From: Sepiola atlantica
Lineage: Eukaryota; Mollusca; Cephalopoda; Sepiida; Sepiolidae
Assembly: GCA_963556195.1 (NCBI GenBank)
Contig: OY744551.1
Location: 8,655,635 to 8,719,634 of the forward strand
DNA length: 64,000 nucleotides
Direction of reading: 5' to 3'
Made by a program: the position numbers and the translations under genes. Of the stretch, positions 20,640 to 29,835 are shown one piece after another. The notes beneath the pieces are model-generated. The model ran no database searches. It was not told the DNA's origin and saw only the letters and a program-made list of their open reading frames with translations. How positions within the stretch are numbered: position 1 is the stretch's first letter; each line of letters starts with the position of its first letter.

Positions 20640-21466
20640 AAAACTGTGAGCGTGGTGGTGTTCTTGCAAACAACTAAAAATAAAACACAAAAATACTCCA
20701 AGGTCAAGTAATGTCAGCGCGTTCGTGCTCCTAAAACATAACGTTTAGTACAGACAGTTTCAAAACGGCAAATGACTCTAACGAATCAATACGAATTCGA
20801 ATTTTTTTTTTTAAGAAAGCGAATTATTCTAAATAGTAAAAAATAGCAATAAAATGAATTATTTAAATGTTTGACCCTTTTTTTTAATCCATTCTTCACT
20901 GTTGTTTAATTTTATTTATGTATTTAATTTTATTTATGTATTTATGAAACGAAAAAAGTCTACTTTTTTAAATAATTAATTTCGTTTCTTTCCGTTCTAA
21001 TATATTTCAGCAAATTCATGTACTTAACCGATAATTACTCCTATTGACCCCAGACGGGATTTAGTTCTATAATACACAGTCCTCATGTGATGCTTTTAAG
21101 GAATATAGGAGATTGATCTTGTATGAAGACAAGTAGGCGTTTTCCAAAGAATAGTCACACTTGGTTCCGTTTTGAATTTTAAATTGTGTGAAGACATTTT
21201 TCGACATTTTTTTTTCTTACTTTTTATTGTCATCTTTGCTTTTTCAGCCATTCCCCGATAGGATTTTGGGCTACCCATTTGTCTTCATCGTTTTCCAAAA
21301 AGGAAGATGTTACTTTTACGCTGCCTTGCAACTCCCCACGCACCGGGAGAGCATTTGTATTAACAAGTTGAATGCCAAGCGAAGTTATTTTTAAGTCTCA
21401 AGGCTTTGTTTAAGTCCACTGGAAACATAAGTGCCTGCATAGAGGGAGAGGGGAAAGGATTGATAC

Positions 21467-21470
<4 letters not shown>
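20640..21470. other. Intronic stretch, nothing recognised
   Basis: AT-rich. The segment with GTGAGCGTGGTGGTGTTC near 20645 resembles 14983-15000. A frame at 21188-21394 has no known domain. A TG/AT microsatellite is at 21467-21513. Confidence 0.4.
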
Positions 21471-21515
<45 letters not shown>

Positions 21516-21589
21516 TTTGCTGTTTTACTTAGCAGCAACAGTACTGAGAAAATATTGCGAGCTACCATTTTAAGACATTTTTATATATT

Positions 21590-21965
21590 TTTTCCTCTTT
21601 ATTTACTTTTTCTTCGGTCCTCTTTTTAAGTGACCTCAATTGGGACAGCACCACATTTTCTATTATCAGTTGCTGAAACTATTAATCCAAGTACTTAATT
21701 TTCCTGATGATCTGCCAAGCAAGGACTCGCTTGGTAGTGAAACACGTGTAGGAAGAAACATCTTTAGTTTAATGTATATCGTAAATAAATAATACTTTGT
21801 AATAAACAGTCTTTTGTGGTGATGTATAACCGCCTGAACAGAATGCTTTGGTAAACCTTCAATAAATCACATATAAATGCTCTGTACCCTGGAATTGAGT
21901 AACATCGAGCTTATTTTTATTGGCCTAATCCCGGTCTTCACTGAATAAACAATCTCCTAAGTGAA
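21590..21965 (+). repeat. Repeat family C unit
   Basis: Matches the reverse complement of 56125-56420 along most of its length (AAGTGACC.CAATT, CAGTTGCTGAAAC, hammerhead C1, AGAATGCTTTGGTAA) and its downstream part matches 1-165. An (AT) tract follows. Confidence 0.85.
21699..21755 (+). ncRNA. Hammerhead ribozyme motif C1
   Basis: CUGAUGA (21704-21710), long stem II CUGCCAAGC/GCUUGGUAG closed by AAGGACUC, GAAA (21739-21742), stem III CAC/GUG with no loop, UA (cleavage would follow A21750), and stem I UUUUC/GGAAG (5 bp with two G-U). All core nucleotides are present. The looped side is stem II only; the zero-loop stem III implies the active form is a dimer, as argued for the minimal hammerheads of Penelope-like elements. 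Confidence 0.7.
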
Positions 21966-22084
21966 AAATCTAAATATATATATATATATTATATATATAT
22001 ATATAGTGTGTGTGCCAGGTTATGTTGAAAAGAAATCAATAAAGTGCTCGATTGCAGAAAAGTGAGAGCTAAATACAAATAATT

Positions 22085-22350
22085 TATTAAAAAAACTATG
22101 TCATATATTTCAGAGTCGTACCGCTGTTTCGTCCAGATGGACTGCTTTTTTAATTTCTAAAAATCATCTATAGCCTATAAAAAGAATCATTAGCGACTCA
22201 AAATCAAAAACTATGCAGGGAAATGGCGTTTTGATTTCGAGACGCTGCTGATTCCTTTATGGGCTATAGACGATTTTTTTAAATTAAAAAAGGTCAGCCC
22301 ATCTGGATGAAACTGCGGTACGACTCTGAAATATGTAACGTATAGATTTC
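22085..22350. repeat. Foldback repeat with hammerhead-like 3' halves
   Basis: Left arm (22092-22180) and right arm (22245-22345) are inverted copies: TTTCAGAGTCGTACCGC / GCGGTACGACTCTGAAA, CCAGATGGACTG / CAGCCCATCTGG, GCCTATAA / GGGCTATAG. Each arm outward reads GAAAC, AGCG or TGCG, GUAC, like a hammerhead 3' half, but no CUGANGA is present. A related single arm with GAAACCGCGGUAC lies at 55770-55800. Confidence 0.75.
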
Positions 22351-23085
22351 AAAATAAATTATTTGTATTAAAAAATAAATATTTTTAATATCCATATGTA
22401 AACATGCATGTTTCAGTGATGCATGCGAATGGCCAAAGAAAGAGAGGAGGGGGGTCACAGAAGAAATTGAAAATATTCTGGTTTTATTTTGGGCTACCCA
22501 GAAGTTTATTTCTCTTGGAAATAAAATAAGTGCCTTATAAAAACAGAGAATCCAGCTGAGACCCAAAAGTAATGTTCATAGATTGATAATCCCCCCCCCC
22601 CCCCGGGAGTAGACTGTCAGGTAATTATCTCTCATGGATATCTTCAACGGTCAGCCTTTGGGTGGTCGAATGGTGACCAGTGAGAAAGACTGGAATCCAA
22701 GAGATGGGAGGAGAAAAAAAACACAGGAGATGGGAGGAGGAGGCCTGGCCTCTGAGCATGACAGGAAGTTGGATTCTTTCAACGAGCTAGTAATCAGTTT
22801 GAAGCTGGGTGTCTGTTCAGGCTTGGTGTGCCCATTTGGGGCTCTTAGTTAAAGAATTGATCGGACTTATACTTTATTTAGTCGGGGTAAAAGATCTCGT
22901 TTTGCAAGTCTGCCACTCAACCTGAGAACACAAGTATATTTTGTAACCTCCAACAAATAAACGTGTTACTTGTTATAAACTGGATTCATGGTTTTACTTG
23001 GGATGCGAATTCTTTCTTTAAGCACTGACTGAGATCGCACTACATTTTTGGACCGGAACAACGAGTGAGGACGATCCCAACCAGG
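22351..23085. other. Intronic stretch, mostly unassigned
   Basis: Contains a poly-C run (22591-22604) and a GGAGATGGGAGGA-type short direct repeat near 22700-22740. No coding evidence. Confidence 0.4.
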
Positions 23086-23111
23086 GCAGTGAACATACAC
23101 ATACAGGTTCA

Positions 23112-23160
23112 CACATAGACGTATATGTTTCATGGTCACCAACAGTCATCAGTGTGGATG
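23112..23160 (-). ncRNA. Hammerhead-like motif D2
   Basis: Minus strand CUGAUGA (23052+100 region, 23152-23146), short stem II UGG/CCA, GAAA, CAUAUACG, UC. Stem III is imperfect (C-G only at its base), so weaker than D3. Confidence 0.45.
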
Positions 23161-23211
23161 ATAATTTAGAACAATTCGAACCCTGGACCTAAATAACTCG
23201 AACTCAGGTTC

Positions 23212-23262
23212 ACACATAGACATATATGTTTCATGGTCACCAACAGTCATCAGTGTGGAGGA
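23212..23262 (-). ncRNA. Hammerhead-like motif D3
   Basis: CUGAUGA (23253-23247), UGG/CCA stem II, GAAA, palindromic stem III ACAUAUAUGU, C17, followed by UAUGUG, which can pair with CACA only with a bulge. Confidence 0.5.
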
Positions 23263-23436
23263 TGTAACTGTACTGCCAGTCAGGAACGATTCTAACCCGG
23301 AACCAGAATAACGTTGCTAAATTTGAATTTCAATTTAATTTCCCTCTCAGTGCTCGACTTGAACTGAACTTAAAAATATTTTTTTGTCTATGGATATTGA
23401 AAAAAAAAAATTTTTTATTAAAATAATTTTTTTAAT

Positions 23437-23483
23437 ATCCATCGACATATGTTTCTTATTCACCAACAATCATCAGTATGGAT
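23437..23483 (-). ncRNA. Hammerhead-like motif D7
   Basis: CUGAUGA (23476-23470), GAAA, stem III ACAUAUGU, C17, stem I AUCCAU/AUGGAU with one mismatch at the junction. Stem II is weak. Confidence 0.45.
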
Positions 23484-23537
23484 GATGATTGAGAACAATT
23501 CGAACCCTGGACCTAAATAACTCGAACTCAGGTTCAC

Positions 23538-23585
23538 ACATAGACATATATGTTTCATTGTCACAAACAGTTATCAGTGTGGATG
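23538..23585 (-). ncRNA. Hammerhead-like motif D4 (decayed)
   Basis: As D3, but the core is CUGAUAA (G8 to A), which should abolish activity. Confidence 0.45.
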
Positions 23586-23818
23586 ATGCAACTGTACTGC
23601 CAGTCAGGAACGATTCTAACCCCGAACCGGAATAACTTGAACCTAAGTTTCTTTCCACTATGCCATCGTGAGAATCACATTTCAAATGCGAGAGAAATAA
23701 GACTTGTATTTTTATTAATGAAAAGAGCAGTGCTCGACTTGAACTCAGTTTAAAAATATTTTTTTTATGTCTATGGATATTGAAAAAAAAAATTTTTTAT
23801 TAAAATAATTTTTTTTAT

Positions 23819-23865
23819 ATCCATAGACATATGTTTCATATCCATCAACAATCATCAGTATGGAT
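23819..23865 (-). ncRNA. Hammerhead-like motif D5 with 7-bp stem I
   Basis: CUGAUGA (23858-23852), GAAA (23837-23834), palindromic stem III ACAUAUGU, C17 (GUC site), then UAUGGAU, which pairs perfectly with AUCCAUA preceding the core. Stem II is poor, the main doubt. Confidence 0.55.
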
Positions 23866-23917
23866 GCTGATTGAGAACAATTCGAATCCTGGACCTAAAT
23901 AACTCGAACTCAGGTTC

Positions 23918-23963
23918 ACACATAGACATATGTTTCATGGTCACCAACAGTCATCAGTGTGGA
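23918..23963 (-). ncRNA. Hammerhead-like motif D6
   Basis: CUGAUGA (23957-23951), UGG/CCA stem II, GAAA, ACAUAUGU, C17. Its start is about 20 bases past the B box of the best tRNA-like head, and D5 follows about 100 bp on. Confidence 0.5.
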
Positions 23964-24045
23964 TGATGATTGAGAACAATTCGAACCCTGGACCTAAATA
24001 ACTGGAACTCAAGCTTCTTACCGCTAGGCCGTCGTGACTTTTTAC

Positions 24046-24525
24046 ATGTAGCATCATCTCAGTAGAATTTTGGCCGCTAGTATCCATATTTGACCGATTA
24101 GTCCTGCTATCGCAAACACTATTAAACATATCATGACTTAGTTGCATAACATTAGGACTAATTCATTATTCATATTGATACAAATGCGGCCACCAATTCC
24201 ACCCAGCCTGTTACTCTTGTATAATTACCGCCATTACTAATTGTATCATGTGCACTGGTGTCATTAATTATACCGTCGTAATGTCCAAAGTTTCCTCCAC
24301 GTCGACACTGCCTCCCCTCGGCGAGCATTCTGGCAAGGCGTATGGCTTAAATTCCTCATCTCCTTGCTCAGGCCACACTTAGAAACACCTGCAGAGGATT
24401 TGGCTTATGGCCAAATAACACTTGGCCCCAAGCCATTGCGCCAATGTCCTTTCTGTAGAGTCCAGCGTCTAGTTAGGTGTCAAAGCTATGATGCTACAGA
24501 ATAAACAATATTGTAGATACCTGAT
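24046..24525. other. Intronic stretch, nothing recognised
   Basis: Includes a segment 24290-24480 of higher GC with GGCCACACTTAG and TTGGCTTATGGCCAAAT; no domain or repeat recognised. Confidence 0.4.
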
Positions 24526-24526
24526 A

Positions 24527-24558
24527 CCTAACCCTAACCCTAACCCTAACCCTAACCT
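24527..24558. repeat. Interstitial telomere-like repeat (CCCTAA)4
   Basis: Four to five units just after an AATAAA-containing A-rich stretch. Confidence 0.85.
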
Positions 24559-24673
24559 ATGTACCTATAATTAGTTGATTTATATTGTTGCCATTTTTTT
24601 GTTTCATATATTTTGGAGTTAAATGCGCATCTTGTTTCGGAGTTCGAATTATGCGGCTCGTTTGAATGGTCAT

Positions 24674-24718
24674 CTCCACACTGATGATTCTGCAACAATA
24701 AAACGTATGCGTATGTAG
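24674..24718 (+). ncRNA. Hammerhead-like motif D8 (decayed)
   Basis: CUGAUGA is intact (24681-24687) and follows a B-box-like GGAGTTCGAATTA at 24640, but GAAAC has become AAAAC and stem II is poor. Confidence 0.45.
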
Positions 24719-24753
24719 ATAATATTAAAATATTATTAAAATAATTATTTATA

Positions 24754-25336
24754 CAGGGTGGGCCAAAATAAGGGTCCTCGGGATCATCATTGGCCAAATT
24801 CTGGAGTCGCATAGCGTACTCAAGTCTTTTTTCATTATCTCGAGGTTGAAGTTCTTGAACTAGCTGCACTTTATATGGAAAATATCCTCTTTCTCTTAGC
24901 ATTCTCCGAAGTGAGCTTCGAGAAATGCCAAGTTCTTTTGATCTCCTCCTTGTGGATGTGGATGCATCCTCCTCCAAACTTCTCTCCAATTCCTCGAAAT
25001 TTTGAGCTGTTCGTACAGTACGAGGCCTACCACTTCTCGCCATGTCGGATATTCCTTGTTGGTCCTTAAAACGAGCAATAATTCCTCGGATTGCTTTTGC
25101 CGAAGGAGAGTTTCTGGTGTTGTAATGACGCCGATAGATGAGTTGAGTCTCCGAAATCGACTCATTGGATTTAAAGTACCACTCTATTATGAGGGTACGT
25201 TCCTTAGGGCTAATACGGCTCATGCTTGCTTCGGAAGGGGTCCTTTACTTATTCTAAAAAAAAAAAATTTTTTTAAATCAATAAATAAAAAAGTTATGAA
25301 TTTTTAAAAATAGGACCCTTATTTTGGCCCACCCTG
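24754..25336 (-). mobile_element. Mariner-type deletion derivative with transposase N-terminus
   Basis: 583-bp element with inverted termini CAGGGTGGGCCAAAATAAGG then GTCCT at both ends, flanked by TA on each side (24752-24753, 25337-25338) as expected for Tc1/mariner elements. It carries the transposase start in reverse orientation. The same family has two shorter members, at 52697-53081 and 58070-58447. Confidence 0.9.
24772..25223 (-). pseudogene. Transposase N-terminal DNA-binding region, truncated
   Basis: The frame begins MSRISPKERTLIIEWYF, followed by a first helix-turn-helix, the SGRPRTVRT linker, a second helix-turn-helix (ELGISRSSLRRMLRERGYFP) and PYKVQLVQELQPRDNEKR. This resembles the paired-type DNA-binding half of Tc1/mariner-like transposases of the kind annotated as DUF4817 in arthropods. 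The frame runs out of the element at LANDDPE, beside the terminal repeat. The DDE/D catalytic domain, normally about 200 residues more, is absent, so it cannot transpose itself. The binding half has no stop codon. Confidence 0.75.
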
Positions 25337-25449
25337 TATATATATATTTTAATTCGAAGTTCAATCCGACCGCTTCGTTGAACACTGTTAATGACAGGCT
25401 TTTAGGTATGTCCACTCGTAAAGACATAAATAGATCCTAATTCTCTTCT

Positions 25450-26345
25450 TTTCACCAAACAACATGACATAAATGCAGGTGTACCCCAGGGATCGATCTT
25501 TGGACCTTTATTGTTCCTGATTTTCATAAACGACCTCCCTGATGACATTGTGTCTGAGATGGGTAGTGGAAAGGGATCATAAATGGCTGGTAACATTTAA
25601 TGCTGCTAAGACAAAGCTCCTTTCCTTGAACAACTACAAGAAACCTCTTCAATCATCGATTCCCGTGGCAAATAAAACCTTACCTGAGAGTCCAACGTTC
25701 AAACTCCTCGGCCTAACATTCATAGGTAACATGAATTGGAACAAATGCATAGAAGATCTTGCCAGGACTGCTGCAAAGAAAGTGGGCTCCCTCTATCGTG
25801 TTAGAAAACTTCTCACACCTGACAGCACCCTATATCTCTACAAAGCCCCATCTACTCATGTATGGAGTATTGTTGTCAAATCTGGGCTGGTGCACCATCC
25901 ACTAGTCTCTCCCTCTTAGAAAAGGTCCAAAAAAGAGTCGCTAATCTAATAGATCCCTCACTATACATAAATTCCAGCCCCTGTCCCATCGACACAATGT
26001 TGCATCCTTGTGCTTGTTTTACAAGTACTTCAATGGAATGTGCTCTGATGAACTCTCAACGTAAATACACCCAACCAACACAACAATAAGCTAAATCCCA
26101 TCCATTCACTGTGGAGGTCCCCAGATGCCGGAGAGCCTTCTACTCCAATATATTCTTTCCATCATGCTGCCAGCCTTTGGAACTCCCTCATACTCACTGT
26201 TTCCCCAACTGTACCGACATGCAAAAATTTAAAACTAATGTGAACAAGCATCTCACTGCATAACTCCCAATTGAGGATGACCCTCCGAAACTTTCGCCCT
26301 AATTTTCAGTAGCCGTTTATGTCTACAGTGGCAACTTGTCTTGTT
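25450..26345 (+). mobile_element. LINE reverse-transcriptase fragment with internal deletion
   Basis: [20 protein letters not shown] then LPDDI (25478-25552) is the RT motif GVPQGS..GPLLF..FINDLP of CR1/Jockey-like elements. It jumps abruptly to KTKLLSLNNYKK, then FKLLGLTFIGNMNWNK and RTAAKKVGSLYRVRK. The YADD catalytic motif that should lie between is deleted near 25555-25575. The 3' part (25860-26280) matches 32740-33190. The element ends with a TTTCGCCCTAATTTTCAGTA tail. Confidence 0.85.
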
Positions 26346-26430
26346 TAGGGTGAACCATGTAAAAAAAAAGGTTGGCCGCATGGTTTTAGGGGTTCAGACA
26401 GAAGGTAAAATATTGGCAGAACAATTATCC

Positions 26431-26478
26431 TCCATACTGATGATTCCCGGAAAAGGATGAAACATATGTGTATGTGGA
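26431..26478 (+). ncRNA. Hammerhead ribozyme motif D1 (most complete)
   Basis: Stem I UCCAUA (26431-26436) pairs over 6 bp with UGUGGA (26473-26478, one G-U). Core CUGAUGA 26437-26443, stem II UCC/GGA with a U-U at its base and loop CGGAAAA, GAAA 26459-26462. Stem III ACA/UGU is closed by a real loop UAUG, with H17 = A26472 (GUA site). Unlike the other copies it does not need a partner to close stem III. A type I hammerhead by topology. Confidence 0.7.
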
Positions 26479-26500
26479 AAAGAAATTTAAAAAATATTTA

Positions 26501-26508
<8 letters not shown>

Positions 26509-26532
<24 letters not shown>
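26509..26532. repeat. (AT)n microsatellite
   Basis: TA run immediately downstream of motif D1. Confidence 0.85.
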
Positions 26533-26537
<5 letters not shown>

Positions 26538-26544
26538 TTAAATT

Positions 26545-26935
26545 TTATTCTGTGTCTACAGTCAGTTACCATTTTTACGATTTAGTAATTGTTTGATATC
26601 TTGAAAATTTGTAATTTCTAGTTCCTCACGCAAGCATAATCCACACGCATTGTCTAAATATCTGTAGACACTTTAATATTTTCCATTCGACTCTGGGCGA
26701 TCGTCCGCTTTCTCTAAGATCGATAATGATTTTCTAAATCTGTGCTTTTCTGTTATTGAATGAGTTTTGTGATTATAATACCTCTTTTTAAATTCGAGGG
26801 CGGTTTCTCCTGTACAGCATTTTTTTTCTGGTTTTCATATGTAAATTTGATGACTTAGTAAACGATGCTTTTAGTTAAGCAGTTATTTTATAAAGGGCAA
26901 TGTGCACACGTTTTGCAGTTACAGTTTTTTTCTCC
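26545..26935 (-). pseudogene. Second Penelope-like element, decayed GIY-YIG end
   Basis: The minus strand, in two frames, reads NCNCKTCAHCPL, stop, NNCLTKSIVY, then after a frameshift KCCTGETALEFKKRYYNHKT and LSILEKADDRPE. This is the pattern CP....CLTK.I.Y...., .Y.GETE..FK.RY..H of the endonuclease domain of another Penelope-like subgroup (Neptune/Poseidon type). It differs from the subgroup at 12726. Several stops and at least one frameshift. Confidence 0.7.
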
Positions 26936-26999
26936 ATTATAACTATTATTATTGTTAATAACGATTGACAGAAATGGGAAGGGTTGGCGTTAGTCATGC

Positions 27000-27317
27000 A
27001 GTACCTCACAAAGTTGTTCGTCACAAAGTTGTTCGTCACGTGGTCCTTGTAACTGATCGCCCTAAGAGCAATGTATTCTAGGAATATAAATAATTATCCT
27101 ACTTATAGGATTATATTTGACAACTTTATTCGCCATTAAATGACCCATAGATGGTTGATATGCCGTAAACCAAAACAAACATTGTAAGTGATATCCACGT
27201 AGAAACGTAATAAGATTAAGCAAGTGTCCGGGTCAGTTTTACTTTTGATGAAAGTGAGATATTTTTGACGTGGCGTAGCAACTAAGAAGAGGAAAAAGAG
27301 TCCGAACCATCTGACCA
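27000..27317. other. Intronic stretch with repeat fragment
   Basis: 27110-27180 (TTCGCCATTAAATGACCC, GGTTGATATGCCGTAAACCA) belongs to the 19925/63155 family; CACAAAGTTGTTCGTCAC is duplicated in tandem at 27007-27040. Confidence 0.6.
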
Positions 27318-27460
27318 TTGCTTTTTTTTTTTTTTTTTTTTTTCTTTTCTTTTTTTCTTTTTTTTTTCTTCTTTTTCTGTCTTTTTTTCTTTTTTTTCTT
27401 TTCTTTTTTTTCTTTTTTTCTTTCTTTTTTTCTTTTCTTTTTTTTCTTTTTTTTTCTTTT

Positions 27461-27491
<31 letters not shown>

Positions 27492-27602
27492 CTTTTTTCT
27501 TTCTTTTTTCTTTCTTTTCTTTTTTTCTTTTTTTTTCTTTTCTTTTTTTCTTTTCTTTTTTTCCTTTCTTTTTTTTCTTTCTTTTTTTTTCTTTCTTCTT
27601 TT
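27318..27602. repeat. Polypyrimidine tract T(n)C
   Basis: 285 bp of T runs broken by single C. The opposite strand gives Lys/Arg/Glu-rich frames with no meaning. Confidence 0.97.
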
Positions 27603-28009
27603 ATGCATATGCACATCAAGGTCCCGGTTAATTCTAGGTGACCATGTTGACCTGTTGACCTGTTGGGTAAGAGAAGAAAAGAAATAGGATTCTCTATTAT
27701 TTGAGGAGGATTCTCGTCCCTTTCAGTCCGTCTCAACATGCAAGGTATCCGCAGAACCGGTTTGGACTATTTTTAATATACGGGGCGGAGAGCGGGTGGA
27801 GAGTTCAGGGTTTGCGGTGGAAGTGGGTTTAATACATTCAGCGAGGGAAGTTGAATAGATTTTTCCGAAATCATAATCCACAAAAAATAGAAGGTAAAAA
27901 AAAAGAATGGAAGTCTCCGAGGGGATTAACAGCGGACGGATTGATGTTTTTACTAATGTGCTGTACAGCACAAAAGGCAGAACTTTCACATGAGTAAATA
28001 ACAAGAAAA

Positions 28010-28048
<39 letters not shown>

Positions 28049-28600
28049 TGTTATAATGAAATAAATTCCAGGAGGAAATCCGGGTATGAGAGCTCAATGT
28101 AATAAACAGAGCAAGAATAAAATAAAATATAGTAACACGAAATTACATAATCATCGATGCAATGATTTATTTCAACCTTGTGGTATTGTCAAGCATCCAA
28201 GTGAGATGATTACGTTTTTGAAAATGAGAAAAGAGAAATTCACACTCAACAATTCAAATATAAGTAGAGAGAGAGAGAGAGAGAGAGCATATCTAATACA
28301 TATTTAGAGAGAGGGGGAAATTTGAAGCATATTTAATCTATAATTTTATGGGGGGGAATTACATGATTTATGACGGAGAGGGAAGAAAAAGTCATATATA
28401 TAAAGAGAAATTGGGAAATTGTAAAGGGGCAGGGAGGGTATTCAATGTCTCAAGAAATCAGGTCAGCGTGTCAAGAATTACCAACCCCAAAACCCGCCCT
28501 TGCCACTTGGAAAGCAACGTCCGCTGTCTGGCGACTAAATAAATATCTTAGGGTAAGGAGGGACATAAGAAAAGCAAAGATTTGAAAACCGACACCAGAC
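27603..28600. other. Intronic stretch, nothing recognised
   Basis: Contains (AT)n at 28018-28046, GA at 28264-28288 and a duplicated AATCTATAATTT-like context; no gene or shared family detected. Confidence 0.4.
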
Positions 28601-28619
28601 ATCCAAAGTCAGAGACCAT

Positions 28620-28620
28620 G

Positions 28621-28655
<35 letters not shown>
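28620..28655. repeat. (CA)n microsatellite
   Basis: About 17 CA repeats. Confidence 0.95.
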
Positions 28656-28656
<1 letters not shown>

Positions 28657-28664
28657 AGGAGCCT

Positions 28665-28810
28665 CTGTGTAACTTAATTGCCATAAATATATTTTCATAG
28701 CTTACTACCTAGCTCTACTTACGTATCGAGCACTGTTGAAGTAAATACTGAAAATTGATTCATAAAAAATTATATCTCCTTATAAAATTTTATGTGAATA
28801 CATGAAATAG

Positions 28811-28882
<72 letters not shown>

Positions 28883-29150
28883 ATTATTTATTTAATGTAT
28901 ACACATATAATATTATAAGGAGATATGATATATTATGTATAGATTTGCAGTATTTACTTCAACAGTGCTCAATGCGTGAGTAAATCTACGTAGTAAGTTA
29001 TGCAAATATATTTATGTCAATTAAGCTACGCAGAGACGTCCGCGTTTCATCTCCATAGGGAATTGTCACTTAGATCGACGATTCCCTACGGAGATGAAAC
29101 GTGTAGCTTAATTGCTATAAATATATTTTCATAACTTACTATATATATAT
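28665..29150. repeat. Nested foldback cluster (family F)
   Basis: 28670-28770 and 28940-29030 are inverted (AACTTAATTGCCATAAATAT / ATATTTATGTCAATTAAGCT; CGAGCACTGTTGAAGTAAAT / ATTTACTTCAACAGTGCTC) around a 65-bp (AT)n at 28813-28877. A second inverted pair follows (GTTTCATCTCCATAGGGAAT, 29045-29064 / ATTCCCTACGGAGATGAAAC, 29082-29101). Its arms end in GAAACGUGUAG, reminiscent of a hammerhead 3' half with a damaged CUGANGA (CGACGA). Confidence 0.75.
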
Positions 29151-29182
29151 TTATGCAGTTTTATATGTATGTGAATATGTAC

Positions 29183-29232
29183 GTATGTACACAGACATAC
29201 ACACGCACACACACACATATATATATATATCG
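29183..29232. repeat. CA/AT compound microsatellite
   Basis: ACACACGCACACACACACAT followed by a TA run. Confidence 0.9.
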
Positions 29233-29319
29233 TAATCGAGGTATTTTTACGTTCACAAGGTAAAATCCAGTGAATCCTTACTGTGTTTATATAAAAGTAC
29301 CCATTAATAAATAGAGCCG

Positions 29320-29560
29320 TTTATTGGGTATAAAATATTTCATTTATACAAATACTTTTTGGCTACACATTTGCAGACATATTTCGGTCAAAGCTCTAAA
29401 TTAGCTGGTCCTCTTCAAGCCAACCGTTCTCAATGGGTTTTTATTTTCACACCCACCTTAAACAGTTTGACTGGGGAGGTCTAGCTAATTGATAACTTTG
29501 ACTGAAACATGTCAGCAAATTTGTAGCGAAAATATATTTGTATAAATAAAATGTTTCATA
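29320..29560. repeat. Foldback repeat with hammerhead-like arms (family H)
   Basis: The arms 29340-29405 and 29485-29555 are inverted (ATTTATACAAATA / TATTTGTATAAAT; GCTACACATTTGC / GCAAATTTGTAGC; TCAAAGCTCTAAATTAGCT / AGCTAATTGATAACTTTGA). The + arm contains CUGGGGA, AGGUC...GACU, GAAA, ACAUGU, C (29470-29513), a near-hammerhead with A6 changed. The minus arm has UUGAAGA and GAAAUAUGUC. Confidence 0.7.
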
Positions 29561-29563
29561 TCG

Positions 29564-29569
<6 letters not shown>

Positions 29570-29635
<66 letters not shown>
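29570..29635. repeat. (AT)n microsatellite
   Basis: 65 bp of TA repeat. Confidence 0.95.
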
Positions 29636-29636
<1 letters not shown>

Positions 29637-29637
<1 letters not shown>

Positions 29638-29740
29638 AGTAATCTACGAAACTAATGAACGGATCATTATGAATTTTTGAATATGTATTCTAGGCAAAAC
29701 AGTGAGTAACATGGGCACATTTTTAACATTTAGGGATGCG
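29637..29740 (-). repeat. Copy of the AAAATTCATAATGATC repeat family
   Basis: GTAATCTACGAAACTAATGA, CGGATCATTATGAATTTTTG, AATATGTATTCTAGGCA is the reverse of the 17840-18130 and 34730 copies and parallel to 53995. Confidence 0.75.
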
Positions 29741-29835
29741 CCCATGTAAAAAAAATACTTTTAAATTTAATTTTTTTTTGATGAAACTATTTTTATTAAT
29801 TTTCGAATATAATCAGCCTCTATTTTTCTCGCTTC

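Larger units (their letters stand above)
23085..24045 (-). mobile_element. Cluster of tRNA-headed SINE-like units with paired hammerhead motifs
   Basis: Three composite units on the minus strand, each made of a tRNA-like or B-box segment, one hammerhead motif, a second B-box segment and a second hammerhead about 100-110 bp later. The best head is at 24040-23975 (A box TAGCGGTAAG at 24026-24017; B box GGGTTCGAATTG at 23988-23977). Another is at 23665-23611 (TGGCATAGTGGAAAG; GGGGTTAGAATCG). Linking text such as CACATAGACATATATGTTTC and TTCGAACCCTGGACCTAAAT recurs five or six times. An inverted AATATCCAT / ATGGATATT pair around poly-A/poly-T lies at 23390-23440 and again at 23773-23825. Confidence 0.75.

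Noticed and set aside
25542..25565. CTGATGACATTG as a hammerhead CUGAUGA box
   Set aside because: It is coding sequence of the LINE (LPDDIV) and no GAAA or stem II follows. The same holds for CTGATGA at about 32931 and 34468.
27239..27739. Lys-rich protein frame
   Set aside because: Antisense of a T-rich polypyrimidine tract.
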